Shown: positions 43,471 to 54,624 of the stretch, piece by piece
Numbering within the stretch: the first letter of the stretch is position 1
How the letters are laid out: every line of letters starts with the position of its first letter
Source: Lepidostoma basale
Lineage: Eukaryota > Arthropoda > Insecta > Trichoptera > Lepidostomatidae
Direction of reading: 5' to 3'
Assembly (NCBI GenBank): GCA_022606425.2
Contig: JAHDVF020000989.1
Coordinates: 124,001-188,000 of the forward strand
Length of the DNA: 64,000 bases
The notes under the pieces: generated by a model
Told to the model about the DNA's origin: nothing
The model's input: the letters and a program-made list of their open reading frames with translations, nothing else
The model's database searches: none
Program-made: the position numbers and the translations under genes

Positions 43471-43705
43471 ACAACAACAACAACAAAACCATCACGCCAT
43501 TTTCCCCGCAGGGGTAGGCAGAGAGAATGGACCGCCACACTACTCTATCCTGGCACACCTCTCTAGCTTCCTCCACATTCATACATCGAGTCATACACGC
43601 ACGTCGATTCTTCCGGCTTCTGACATGACCAACTTTTAATATTTGATTAATTTGGTCATGCCATGTTTTCCTCGGTCTACCTCGACTCCTTACTCCATTT
43701 AATTA
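43470..43705 (-). pseudogene. RTE-like 3' end, (GTT)n subfamily
   Basis: AACAACAACAACAAAACCAT, CCGCAGGGGTAGGCAGAGAG, ending at CTCCATTTAATTATTATTAC. About 230 bp. Confidence 0.75.
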
Positions 43706-43859
43706 TTATTACAAATTGAGGGCTGGATACAAAGTATCAAAAAAGTCGAAAATTTGTTTTTGATCTCAATTGTTGTTAAACAAAAGATGCCAATATCTGT
43801 GCAAACGTGATAAGTGTTAGAATAATTGTAATGTTAAGACTAATGTAAAAATTATTTTC

Positions 43860-44310
43860 TGCATTTGAAAATGCCTTAGATAGGCGAAACATGTCATTCA
43901 TATAAAATATAATAAAACTTCTAGAAAACAGATATTTTCATAACTAACTAACTAACCATTACGCTGTTTATCCGGAGGGGTAGGCAGATATATGGTAATT
44001 AATTGCCACAATGTTCTGTCCTGACATACTTCTCTCGCTTTCTCTACATTCAAACATCGTGTTATGTACGCACGTCGATTTCTCCGACTCCTCGTGTGGC
44101 CGACATTCTTACTTGATTTATTTAATCGTGGTACGTTTTCCTAAGTCTTCCTCTATTTCTAGTTCCATTTAAATCGTTAATGTATATTTTCTTTAACATT
44201 CTTTCTCCATTCATTCTTTCCATGGGTTCAAACCGTCTTAATGATTCTTTCATTATTATATCAGACGTTTTCATTAGTATTAAATATTTAATATGGAGTT
44301 TTACATCATT
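43860..44310. repeat. GAAACATGTC element split by an RTE-like 3' end
   Basis: 43865-43940 reads AAAATGCCTTAGATAGGCGA, then AACATGTCATTC and AACAGATATTTTCATA. 43942-44260 is a - strand (TTAG)n-type 3' end. 44262-44310 resumes the element (CAGACGTTTTCATTAGTATT, ATGGAGTTTTACATCATT). Confidence 0.6.
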
Positions 44311-44529
44311 ATTAAAAAAAAAAAAAATAAGTCATAACATTCATTTAATAAAGATTTGGGTTTGAAATTTTGTATGTTAATAATAGAAACATAACTTTGA
44401 GCAATGTCGAAATTTAAGAAATTAAAAAAGCAATTTAAAATAAAGAAAATATTATAAATAATCAAATTAATTTAACTTCAAGTGTCCAATCTTTGATTTA
44501 TTTCCTTTGTTGTTAGTAATTACCTGTAC

Positions 44530-44780
44530 TCCAATAAGAACTTTAAATTTTTATTTTATATTTTAAATTGAATCATAATATTTGTTATAACAAAAGCATA
44601 AAGAGATCATGTAAACAATTTTATAATATTTTAAATATAATATGTATCTTTATAATATGTATCACTGAAGAAGTACTGGTTGTCCGAAACATGTCTATCT
44701 AATTTTATTTTTTAATATAAGTGTTGTATATACAAAGTATATAAAAAAGAAAAAGATAAATAAAACATTTTAGTTTGAAT
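44530..44780 (+). repeat. Hammerhead-like element (family A), copy 1
   Basis: CCAATAAGAACTTTAAATTT ... GAATCATAATATTTGTTATA ... ATGTATCTTTATAATATGTA ... motif ... AGTGTTGTATATACAAAGTA. Matches 46610-46870. Confidence 0.7.
44655..44705 (+). ncRNA. Hammerhead-ribozyme-like motif
   Basis: CTGAAGA at 44665-44671, extra A, stem II GTAC/GTCC (one mismatch), GAAA at 44686-44689, ACATGT, C at 44695. Stem I is poor. Confidence 0.45.
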
Positions 44781-45329
44781 ACTTGAAACACAGGACACGG
44801 TGAACTATCAATTGAAACGATTCGTGCCACCCACTTTGAATATATTCGATTTATTTCATTTAAAGATTACCAAAGCCGGGATATCAAAATAATATTTATC
44901 TTTTTTAAAACTGCGTCATAATGCTGTCATCCATTGTTGCGTCCCGCGTCATTTCCTGGAGTACATCCTTCAATTAGCCACGCATCGTCTACGCAGCATC
45001 TCTGCGGAGTACCTTAAGATTGACTCGGGAAAATCGTATAGAAATCGGATGAATACTCAGTCCGTATTTATATCATTCGTTGCACTTTTTTCGCCATCTT
45101 TATGACAAAAAAAATATGATAAAAGATAGTCAACAAATGTGCAGAATCGATCGATTGTATACCTATATAGAGGGAGAGAGTCCTGCGTCGTATAGTAAAG
45201 GTAAACTAAGGTATTTTAAAACTGTTAAATTAATATAACTTTGTTTTTTGTATCACAATTGTATTTTATTTTACGAGACCAAAAACACAAATTTTTTACA
45301 TATAGCAAATAATCCTCAAAAATTAGAGA
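44781..45329. other. Intergenic sequence
   Basis: 44930-45130 is GC-balanced (GCATCGTCTACGCAGCATCT). No gene recognised. Confidence 0.3.
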
Positions 45330-45600
45330 AATTAGAAAATGGTTAGAGTTAGGAATACAGCAATCCGAGAAATCTGCGAGGTCGAAGATGTGGTCAGATG
45401 GGGACGTCAAAGACGGCGATACTGGCATCAACATGTAGAAAAAATGAGCTCAAATAGGACACCACACATAGCTCTCCATGGAACGCCAAACAGACAACGC
45501 CGACCAGGAAGACCCCCGAAACGGTGGAGAGAAAGCTGGAGTTCAGCGTCTCAAGAGGAACCGCCTGAAATAACAGACTCCTGAGCCTACCAAAAGTGAA
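45330..45600 (+). pseudogene. RTE-like RT C-terminal fragment
   Basis: RVRNTAIREICEVEDVVRWG, RRRYWHQHVEKMSSNRTPHI and RPGRPPKRWRESWSSASQEE; 5' truncated, 80 open residues. Confidence 0.75.
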
Positions 45601-45894
45601 GAACAAGAACATGTAGAAATTTTAAAGGCCAAAAACTGTAAACTAAATGTTATAAATAACCAAATTCCTTCTTATTTCCCATTAGTATATAGTACATTAA
45701 AAACTTCTCCCCTGTACAATCTAGCTAAAAAATAATAATACTACCTTCAACTTTTGTCACCTTTCTTATTAATGCAATCTACTTCCTTTTATTGTTTATC
45801 ATCTTTAATTTATTATGTTTCATCGTTTTTGACTCTATACTACGTGGAATCGTGTTTACTATAATAAATTAATTACAAAATTAATACCTCAACC

Positions 45895-45998
45895 ATCAAT
45901 CAATGAGGTGTGTCAGGATAGAGTAGTATGGCGGTCCATTCTCTCTGCCAACCCCTGCGGGGTAACGGCGTGATGGTTTGTTAGTTCGTTTAAATAAA
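45895..45998 (+). pseudogene. RTE-like 3' terminus
   Basis: GTGTGTCAGGATAGAGTAGT, GGCGGTCCATTCTCTCTGCC, GTAACGGCGTGATGG then TTTGTTAGTTCG. Only about 100 bp. Confidence 0.65.
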
Positions 45999-46455
45999 TA
46001 AAAGTAGCATTAAAGATTTACTGTCGTTTACCCCTCGCACGTGGACATTTAGATCCGAATTTTTAGTTAAACGTGGGTGAATTGTTTGTGTATGTAGCCA
46101 TAATAGTGTGGAAGCATTTTATTGTTATCGGCCGTCAGATGTTTGATTGATTAACGCGATGTCTCCTGTTCGAGTTCTTTAGATATTAAATACAATTGTA
46201 TGAATGATTCTGCATTTCGTCCTTATTTGTATAGAGCCAAATTGCATTTTTTTGTCGCAATTCGACGGTTTATTTCCATTCCGAATTTGTGTGGGTGGTA
46301 AGCGAAATGGCTACTTGTGTGTTGGGCTTTCTTATAATAATGATATATGATAGAATATTTATAAATTTATTCTATGTTCGCCATACTTTGTGTTGTAGAT
46401 GTTTTATTTGTCTTTTTATTTTTATATACATCACTAACTTTAAAAAAATTCAAAT

Positions 46456-46505
46456 TACATATCAGACATGTTTCGGACAACCGGTCCTTCTTCAGTGATA
46501 CATAT
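46456..46505 (-). ncRNA. Hammerhead-ribozyme-like motif, best copy
   Basis: Reading the - strand: stem I strand 46504 to 46496 (TATGTATCA), box CTGAAGA (46495 to 46489), one extra A, stem II GGAC-CGGTT-GTCC, GAAA (46474 to 46471), palindromic ACATGT, C at 46465, then stem I partner TGATATGTA (46464 to 46456). Stem I has 9 pairs including two G-U. The order box / stem II / GAAA / stem III / NUH / stem I is that of a type I hammerhead. Stem III alone would be only two pairs, which in known minimal hammerheads is compensated by dimerisation. The inserted A is not part of the classical core. Confidence 0.6.
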
Positions 46506-46766
46506 TATAAAGATACATTTATAAAATAGTTTACAAATATGATCAGTTTTGACAGATTTGTTATAACAAATATTATGAATCAATTTAAAATTTAAAGTTT
46601 AAACCAACCCCAATAAGAACTTTAAATTATTATTTTAAATTTTAAATTGAATCATAATATTTGTTATAACAAAACCATAAACGTTCCAAAATAAATCTTT
46701 ATAACATCTGTCAGAACTGATCATTTTGTAAACAATTTTATAATATTTTAAATATGTATCTTTATA

Positions 46767-46818
46767 ATGTGTATCACTGAAGAAGGACTGTTTGTCCGAA
46801 ACATGTCTGAATTGTAAT
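46767..46818 (+). ncRNA. Hammerhead-ribozyme-like motif
   Basis: CTGAAGA at 46777-46783, extra A, perfect 4-bp stem II GGAC-TGTTT-GTCC, GAAA at 46798-46801, ACATGT, C at 46807. Stem I pairs 3 bp next to the core (TCA with TGA) and 4 more after two mismatches. Confidence 0.55.
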
Positions 46819-47029
46819 TTTAATAGTGTTGTATATACAAAGTATATAAAAAAGAACTAGAGACATATTTATAAATTCCCCAGATTTGTGCAATCATCCT
46901 AAAGCGCTTCAAGAAACACATTATCATACAATAATAAGACATTTATTTCTTGAACAATGATGTTAAACTCCATATAACATAATTAATTCGAATGAAAACG
47001 TCTGTTTTATACAAGTTTTATTATATTTT

Positions 47030-47170
47030 TTTGTTAATGACATGTTTCGCCTAACTAAGGGATGATCAAATGGCAGCAAAAGGCACCATCAACATTGCAA
47101 CAAACATTTCATTCACATAAAATATAATGAAACTTCTAAAAAATAGACGTTTCCATTCGTATTATTTATA
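47030..47170 (-). repeat. GAAACATGTC-family elements, degenerate
   Basis: ATGACATGTTTCGCCTAACT (reverse) followed by a + strand tail ATTCACATAAAATATAATGA and GACGTTTCCATTCGTATTAT. Confidence 0.5.
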
Positions 47171-47256
47171 TAACACATTATCTTTAACGAGATATTCATT
47201 TCGAATGAGAATTTAAAAAACTTTATTTATTAAATATTTTTACCAAATAAAAATAT

Positions 47257-47530
47257 AATGACATGCCGCCATTAATGATTGCGCAATCTATAAATTCTTA
47301 ACTATTATATTTACGACGTCGAGAGATCGTCTAACAAAATGCTTGCGAAAGGTCGACTAACAGTGAGTCTTTAAATTTAAATAGTACAATACAATAAATA
47401 GTTTGTCCCTAATACGATCATTTAAAGCTTTTTTTTTAATCAACAGTAAATATAATATATAACAAGATAAAAATATTTTACACATACAAAAATAGTATTG
47501 AATATGAATCTGAGTCCTACTAATCAAACA
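47257..47530. repeat. Dispersed repeat pair with 55018-55290
   Basis: Both contain TTGATTGCAAAATCTA or ATGATTGCGCAATCTA, a GAGAGATCGT/GAGAGGTCAT block, AGTAGTTTGTC or AATAGTTTGTC, and AACAGTAAATATAAT or AACAGTAAATATGAT, in order. Family unknown. Confidence 0.6.
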
Positions 47531-47954
47531 GTGGTTTAATTTTACCTGACTGGCTGACGGGAAGATGTGCAAATCAAAGCACAACTTAGATATGAGAGCA
47601 TGGATACATCGTGTGATGTTTCTTCCATTGTGGAGCACCATAAAACAATAATCCACCCATGACGATGCACATATATGTATTTGAACATTTAAAAACCATT
47701 TCACATTCAGAAAAGCACTAAAACAATAGCCTAAATACATCACAATTACATTTTTTGTAAGAAATTCCAAATGACAGCATGTCCACGGACGCCATCTTGT
47801 TGCACCTTCATATGTAACAAATTACTGTCTTGTATTAATAAATGTCTTGGATCTTGTCTTTCGGGAGTATCAGCCCGAAGGCTATTGGTCCGCCACCTGT
47901 TGGAAATTAGGTACTTTGTTGGGAATGAGGATGTGTTTTGATAATATCCACTGT

Positions 47955-48720
47955 ACAGATAATAATTATAATAATAAATTGGATAATTTATAGAGCGCCA
48001 TTTTTATGAATTACTCATCTCAAGGGCGCTGTAGAAGATTGCCCGTTTTATCAACTAGATAAAAAAAATGATAACAATAATAATAAACATATTTAGTATG
48101 AGGGCTGCACCTGACGCAGTCGATCAGCCCTTCCTGTCAGGAAATGATAATTTGAAAAGGTGCGTTTTGAGTCTCGATCTAAACTATGATTGATTCTCAA
48201 TGCACTTAAGGTCTGCTGGAAGATTGTTCCAGGCTGAAGGGCTACCGCGAAGGCTGGGTCGCCAAAGTTTGTGCTTGGACAGCGTTTTGGCACAGTCAAT
48301 CTACCGATCGCAGAAGACTTAGCTGATCGCAATGTAGACTGTCTAGCATTCAGGTTATCGTTGATGCAGAGTTCAGTTATATAAGCTGGTGCCATTCCAT
48401 GCAACGCCTTATAGACTGTCCAGCAGAGCTTGTATTGTATCCTTTCTGGACATTTCAGCCAGCGGAGCTCCTTAAGATGCTGTGTTATGTGACAACTCTT
48501 TGGCACACCCCTTATCAGTCTTGCTGCTGCATTGAATGCAGACTGGAGTTTATTTGTTTGCTGTTTGGGGATGTTGGCGTAGACTCCATTGCAGTAATCT
48601 AGTCAGTTTTCAATGAAAGATCAGAAGAAAGATGGACGCCAAGAAGTTTTATTGCTTTAGGAGAGATATCTGTGTCGGATGTAGATACTGGGGAGCGATC
48701 AATTAAGTTTTGGCGCTTCG
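47955..48720 (-). pseudogene. CR1/L2-like RT C-terminus with 3' hairpin tail
   Basis: - strand, 5' to 3': KAIKLLGVHLSSDLSLKTD, then after a deletion LDYCNGVYANIPKQQTNKLQ SAFNAAARLIRGVPKSCHIT, ELRWLKCPERIQYKLCWTVY KALHGMAPAYITELC and FGDPAFAVALQPGTIFQQTL. This is the standard CR1/L2-group RT ending. The 3'UTR contains the AGCGCC...GGGCGCT hairpin (47995-48031) and a short TTATTATAATTA tail. It is the reference copy for the hairpin-tail fragments. Confidence 0.8.
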
Positions 48721-49379
48721 TAGAAGCAGTCCAATTATATAGAAACATATAGGTAATAAATGAGATACTCGGTAATGAAATAAAGTTAAAACATGTTTTT
48801 TAATACTGCAAACATCGTACATAATGCCTTGCTTTTAAAAATGGTTCCTACTTCAAAAAAGATATCGAAACCCAGGCTGACCCATATTCCCGCGCTTATC
48901 CTCTCACAAAGGTGTCATCCCCGCTGTTAGGTCTTTATTTTGAATTAGGAATTCTCTTTTTGATTCAATGAAAGTGTTGCCACCGTAAGGGAACTCTTTT
49001 TATAAAGGACTAATCCGAACGCTGTTATGTAGCCTACTTACATCTATATTGTGGGCTGTGGGTAGGGATTAGGGGGGATAAAAAATAAAAATGAGTTTCT
49101 GCCTATGTAGGTACCAACTACGTGCAGGTATAAAAGAAAGCGTTTGTATACACATGTTAGATATATGCAAAATGTATATGTTTACCGAATTAACTTTTTC
49201 CAATACAAAGGGAAGCGAAACTATATATATAAAAATGTTTATAATAAGGTTATGGTCTAGAGCCCAAAACACCAGGCTCCTGATTCGGATACACGAGTTC
49301 GATTCTGAGATTATTAAAAAAAAATTATTAGGTAGGTAGGTACTTACAATTTATTTGGGAAATTATAGAGTTTAGAACT
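48721..49379. other. Intergenic sequence
   Basis: No gene recognised; 49320-49345 has short GGTA repeats. Confidence 0.35.
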
Positions 49380-49815
49380 TACTTACTAACCATCACGCCG
49401 TCTCTCCGAAGGGGTAGGCGGAAATAATGGATCGCAGCAATGTTATTTCCTGACATATTACTCTCGATTCCTCAACATTTGTACATCGTGTCATGCACGC
49501 ACCTCACTAAAGTGGCCGACATTTAATATTTGATTGATTTGATAGTGCCTCTTTTCCTCTAGTTCTAGTTCCATTTACGTCATTTATATATACCTACCTT
49601 ATTTACCATTCGTTCTTTCAATGTGCAGAAACCACCTTAATGATCCTTTTATTATTTTGTTTAATACCTTTATTCGCACTGTATTCACATATAATATTTA
49701 CATTTGACATTTTATGATTTACAGATTTATCACACATTCATCTAAGAGATCTCATTTCTACTGCATTTTTTACTTTCATCCTTATTTTGCCAGTTCCATA
49801 CTAAACTTTCATGCA
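49380..49815 (-). pseudogene. RTE-like RT 3' end, (TTAG)n subfamily
   Basis: TTACTAACCATCACGCCGTC, GGGGTAGGCGGAAATAATGG, CATTCATCTAAGAGATCTCA. Many stops. Confidence 0.7.
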
Positions 49816-50784
49816 TGCAGAGTTTTAAACTCGTTTACGAGTATATAGTTTGACATGTCACCTTAATTGGATATTATTATTTATTATATTATTTAGCAAA
49901 TTGCCCTAGTAAAACAAAAAAAAAATAAACCGTAAAAGTCAAGAAAATTGTAAATTTCAATGTATTGTTCTGATTTTTCGTAAAATTTTACATTGTTTAT
50001 CTATTAATATTCGTTTTCACCCTAAATTTAACTCTAAGGATGAATACATTGATTGTTATATTTATTTTTTAACCTTACAGCCCCTTTCCCTTTAGTTTCA
50101 TCTTATTATAATAATTTATAATACATGTAGCAAGATTATCTTGCCATATTCTCGCCAAAAAGTAACGTTAGTAGAAATATTTGTGGAAACAAATGAAAAT
50201 ATGTTGTTTTTGAAAATTGTACTGAAAATTTCCTTCCAACGTACGAATGACGCAATATCGCGTTATTATTATAACCAGAATACTATCGATTAAAAATAAT
50301 AGGTATTAAAATTTTCAGGAACAATATCGATTGAAGGTACCTACTTTTTGATATTTGCATTTCAAATAGCTGGCGACACCGTGCGGCTGGTCTGGGGGCA
50401 AAAAACACTCCGAATTCAAATCGAAGAAAAAATGGCGGGTGTCTCGAAATGAACAGCTGAACAGCTCGCGGCGGATCTCTGGAGTGCCTCGGAGAAAAAA
50501 CGGCGCATTATGAATGGAACTGAAAGCCATAAATCCGCGTCGTGGCACCTTATTCCATAAACCCAAACGAGGAAGGGAATTCGCCAGATTTGGGGACATC
50601 TGGACACGCGACTCGGGAATTACTCGGTAATGAAAAAACGTCTGTCAAATTTATTGGTTTATTAGTCATTGAGGAATTTTATACTATGTTGTGTTCTTTT
50701 GTTAGGCATTCTAAAAATCTTTTACTCATTTTGAATGCGAATAAACGGTTTATTATGTTAATTTATATAGTTTATATAGCCATT
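49816..50784. other. Intergenic, GC-balanced island 50310-50620
   Basis: 50370-50600 is GC-rich (CGGCGCATTATGAATGG). Both strands have short frames without a domain. Possible non-coding conserved element; unproven. Confidence 0.35.
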
Positions 50785-51010
50785 TGTTGATATGTATTGA
50801 AAATGTCTCGCATGAGACACACTGCGAGCCAAGTTTTCTATCTTCCTGTTTATCGCACTAACTACGCTCAGAGCGCGGCATTGTATCGAATCTGTGACAA
50901 CTACAACAAGCATTTTGGAGACATTGATGTTTTTCATTTGAACGAGCGAAATTTTAAGAAAATGTTACATGATATGACCACGATGTTACATGATATTATA
51001 TTATAATACT
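50785..51010 (+). pseudogene. Jockey/I-like RT C-terminal block
   Basis: RMRHTASQVFYLPVYRTNYA, LYRICDNYNKHFGDIDVFHL NERNFKK: the LFxxPxxRTN ... R-N-Y ... DxDxFxxxxxxFK ending of such RTs. Complete to the stop at about 51004. Confidence 0.6.
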
Positions 51011-51599
51011 CGTATATTACTTTTATTTATTTATCTTAATTTTATTTTTTATTTCCAGTACTATAAGTATTTTAACTCTTAAATATTATGTATACCTTAT
51101 TTTGTCTTAGTTTAACTTCAATCTCGTTTCACACTATCATTAATTGTTAACTATTATTTTATATTTGTGGTAGCATGTAATTGGCCTTATTTTTATTATT
51201 CTAATTTTTTATTATATATATGTTATTGATATCGCTGTATGTTACCTTTAATAAATAAAGCAAAAACTAAAATAAATTTTTATTAGTAGATTTATATGTT
51301 TTAGTAAGACCTTGGAAGGTAGAAAGACCGGAGCGAGGCTTACGATAGACACTGATATAATGGCCCCAGGAAAGGGGTAGTAATCTCATTTGTCCCCCAG
51401 TATTGTTATACCTATGTACTTACTTATCTCATTCTATGAGAGAGCTGCGTCTAATATCAATCAATATTTCGAACGGGTCGCAAAAAATAACTACTAATAA
51501 CTACCATACCGCATATAAGATGGAGTAACCAGATAGTGAATCCTTTTAACCTGACATCTTTTGCATATATACAAACAACATTAAATAAAAAATCACTAA
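51011..51599. other. AT-rich intergenic sequence
   Basis: No gene or repeat recognised. Confidence 0.35.
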
Positions 51600-51870
51600 C
51601 GGTAGGCTCATTGGATGTATCATCACATTTTTCTATCCAGACATGCTTCTCTAATATCCTCAACATTTATAAATCATCACATGCACGCACGTCGATTTTT
51701 GTAACTTCTCACTTGGCCAACATTAAAAAATGAATTGACTTGGTCATTTTAATTTATAATAGTAAACACGATTGTTTAATGGTTTAACTTGGATTTAATT
51801 AAAAAAATAAATTATATAAATTAGTTTGAGAATGCCTTCGCAAGGCGAACCAAATTTGTCACTACTTTTA
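51600..51870. repeat. RTE-like scrap and half foldback
   Basis: 51630-51745 matches RTE-like 3' end in - orientation (CACATGCACGCACGTCGATT). 51755-51870 is one arm of the 252-446 foldback (TAGTAAACACGATTGTTTAA, GCCTTCGCAAGGCGAACC). Confidence 0.6.
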
Positions 51871-51884
51871 TATACAACAACAAC

Positions 51885-52320
51885 AATAACAAACCGTCAC
51901 ACCGTTTCCCCGCAGGGGTAGGCAGAGAGAATGGACCGCCACACTACTCTATCCTGACATACCTCTCCAGATTCCTCCACATTCATACAGCGAGTCATAA
52001 ACGCACGTCGATTCTTCCGGCTTCTATATGACCAACCTTTAAAATTTTATTAATTTGGTCATGCCATAGTCTACCTCGACTCCGTACTCCATTTACATCG
52101 TTAACGTATACTTTTTTAACCATTCTTTCTTCACCCATGTGTCCGAACCAACGCAGCGATCCTTTTATAATTTTGTTCATAATACTTTATTTCGCTCCAC
52201 GTTTCTTCCTGAAACTTGTATCAGCATTTGAAAATCTACCATACACCGTTTTTCCACACATACGTCTATGGAATCTCATCTCTATCGCATTTTCTGCTCT
52301 CATCCTTCTTCTGCCAGTTC
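51885..52320 (-). pseudogene. RTE-like RT 3' end, (GTT)n subfamily
   Basis: ACAACAACAACAATAACAAA, GCAGGGGTAGGCAGAGAGAA and, on the - strand, a decayed KGSLRWFGH ... KKVYVNDVNGVRSRGR. Extends to CTTCTGCCAGTTCCATATAT. Confidence 0.75.
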
Positions 52321-52326
52321 CATATA

Positions 52327-52572
52327 TGACAACCTTCGTGGCCGAGTGGGATGTGCTTTGACTGCCACCTCGAAGGTCCTAGGTTCGATCCCCAGCGATG
52401 GCAGTGTGATTGTCACATTTTCTTTGGTCTGGTGCAGAATTCTCGTGACAATAAAATGGCGACAGATAAGCTAACTATCACTCGTCACGAGAATCAATAT
52501 GATAGCTATACCCTTTACATCGATTTGGCTCGCGCTGTAATGGTGTAAAGAGCGATTGGCCAAAATAATAAT
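52327..52572 (+). repeat. tRNA-derived SINE, full-length copy
   Basis: A box TGGCCGAGTGG (52339-52349) and B box GGTTCGATCCC (52382-52392) in a tRNA-like 5' head. A body follows with GGCAGTGTGATTGTCA, AAAATGGCGACAGATAAGC, GAATCAATATGATAGCTATA and CCCTTTACATCGATTTGGCT. It ends at GAGCGATTGGCCAAAATAAT. About 245 bp; best copy in the window. Confidence 0.85.
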
Positions 52573-52835
52573 AACTAACTAACTAACTAACCATCACTGA
52601 ATGGACTACTAAACTTTAACCGATGTGGCACTCCATCCTTCTCTTTTCGCTCCCGCGGGAGACGCGGTGTACTGGGTTGCGAACCTCATCGCCACTAATA
52701 GGCTTCTCCCGCCCACACTTCAATCGTCCAACGTCCACAAAATAAATCTAAAACAAATAATATAAAATACAATGATATAAAATAAAATAACAAAAATAAA
52801 AATAAATTAACATATAATGTTTTTTTAGATGATGC
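52573..52835 (-). mobile_element. Non-autonomous element with borrowed RTE 3' end, deleted copy
   Basis: The (TTAG)n tail is kept, but most of the shared RTE segment is deleted (CCATCACTGAATGGAC). The body CTCCATCCTTCTCTTTTCGC, CTCATCGCCACTAATAGGCT and (AATAAAAT)-rich part match 24820-25000. Confidence 0.7.
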
Positions 52836-52899
52836 ACTTGTTGTCAGAACCAGAATTCCATTATGAACGGCCCTTTTCGCTATCACGTCATTTCGCGTT

Positions 52900-53215
52900 T
52901 TGCTAATAGGGTTACCAATACCGAAGTCCTGAGGCGAGCTAGAGTTGACAGGGAACTGTTATCAACTATCAAGGTTTGAAAAATTTCACTTCTGGGTCAT
53001 ATACTGCGTGGGGAAAAGTACCACCTTCTCCAACTGATATTGGAGGGGAAAGTTGAGGGACGCCGAGGGCCCGTTAGGAGACAAATGTCCTGGCTGCGAA
53101 ACGTGAGGGAGTGGACCGGTATCTGAAGTGTGGAGGAGCTGTTCTGAGCGGCGCAGGACAGAGACAGGTTCGCCGAGGTGATCGCCAACCCGACAGGGTA
53201 CTTGAAGAAGAAGAA
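52900..53215 (+). pseudogene. RTE-like RT C-terminal fragment
   Basis: NRVTNTEVLRRARVDRELLS, KISLLGHILRGEKYHLLQLI, LEGKVEGRRGP, QMSWLRNVREWTGI and AQDRDRFAEVIANPTGY, followed by (AAG)n. Two in-frame stops. Sister of 36530-36975. Confidence 0.7.
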
Positions 53216-54624
53216 GATTTCTTTTGGCACATTTTTATAACATACCTACTATATGCCTCGCTGCCGCATTAAATGCAAACACAGGAGTTCATTGGATTAT
53301 TGTTTTGAAATTTTGGCACGAACTCCATTTCAGTAATCAAATAGTAAGCACTACAGCCAAGTAGAACGAATTGATTAGTTTTAAAAATTAAGCGGTAGAT
53401 TAAAGAAAAATAACGGTAAGGACCTCATACCTTGTCTGTATATTATATTTGCCCCACGTTATATGAAATAAGTACCTACCTATACACTATAACTGATATT
53501 ATGTCAAATTAGCCAATTTTTCACCTTCTAACGTAAGTTGAGCATTATTATTTTTACCTTTGTAATATATTTTTTAACTTCAATAATCATTCGTATAAGT
53601 CTAACAAATAATGTTTTTTTTTTCATTAACGGACAAATATTTGTAAAAATAAAAATAAAAATCAAAAGAATTAGTTGCCGAGGAGAGACATCTATGGGTT
53701 AGTAGTAAATTATAGTGATAGTATTAAGCATCTCTATGTTAGGTCAGTACAGAAGGTAGCAAATCAGATGATGAAATAAATTTCTGTAATACCGGCGCAT
53801 CTTGAATGACAGTAACAAACAGCGATTTCGGTGACTTTACAAAAAGTTTATAACCTGAAAGCTGTGAATTGCATTTCAGTTTGTTTTTTTACGTTTAGGA
53901 ACCTTTCGCGGAATAAAACGGTAATTATTTTCACATTTACTTCAATATATTTCGAATTCGCAAGTTATATCATTTTGCAAATAGCAAGTACTTCCATTTT
54001 GTGTAATCTTCATTTGTTTTACACCGCTAACGTAAGAAATTTAATTTGTCAAATTAAATTTTTCGCTTATATATCATTGGTTCTTTGAAGATATTAGTAA
54101 TATTAATTGTATTAATGTATTTTTATATTATTTATCACATGTGATACATTTGGAATTGGGGCAATATTTCCCAAAATCTGCAATGCCAAAATTTATAGTT
54201 GTTTTTTTTTCCTTTATAGAGTTGTAATTTTCATTTTTACGCTTTTTATTAGCAAATTGTGATTTACGCTCCTTCGTTATGGTACTATATCATATAATTG
54301 ATGAAACAAAAGTAATAATAATGGTTTAGAAATTAAACATAAATAATTTGTGGTTTCTATGCTAATGTCGTTTTATTAAAAGTGTGTGTATCACAGTTAA
54401 CACTTTTACAATTAATAATAATAATTTGTAGAGAGCTATTTACATAAGAATTACTTCAAATGGGCTTGGCCTCTGTGAACCTATTTTATATTATTTCCCA
54501 TTGGTTCACTCAAAGTTGGTACTTTTTCCCTAAATCCCCACATTGGGAATATATTTTGCTGGGTTTGTGATAAAAAAAATGCACTATTTTCAACTTATAA
54601 TAATCATCTGAAGGAGTTTAATAT
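53216..54624. other. AT-rich intergenic sequence
   Basis: The longest stretch with no recognisable feature. Short frames only. Confidence 0.4.

Larger units (their letters stand above)
46440..46870. repeat. Inverted pair of hammerhead-like elements (family A)
   Basis: A - strand copy (46440-46615) and a + strand copy (46616-46870) share TTATAACAAATATTATGA or its complement, ATATGTATCTTTATAA and GTTGTATATACAAAGTATAT. Ribozyme-like motifs lie at the two outer ends. Confidence 0.75.

Noticed and set aside
48093..48506. Cellular gene on the - strand
   Set aside because: The LDYCN...NKLQ...AAARL and ALHGMAPAYI blocks are standard CR1/L2 reverse transcriptase C-terminus.
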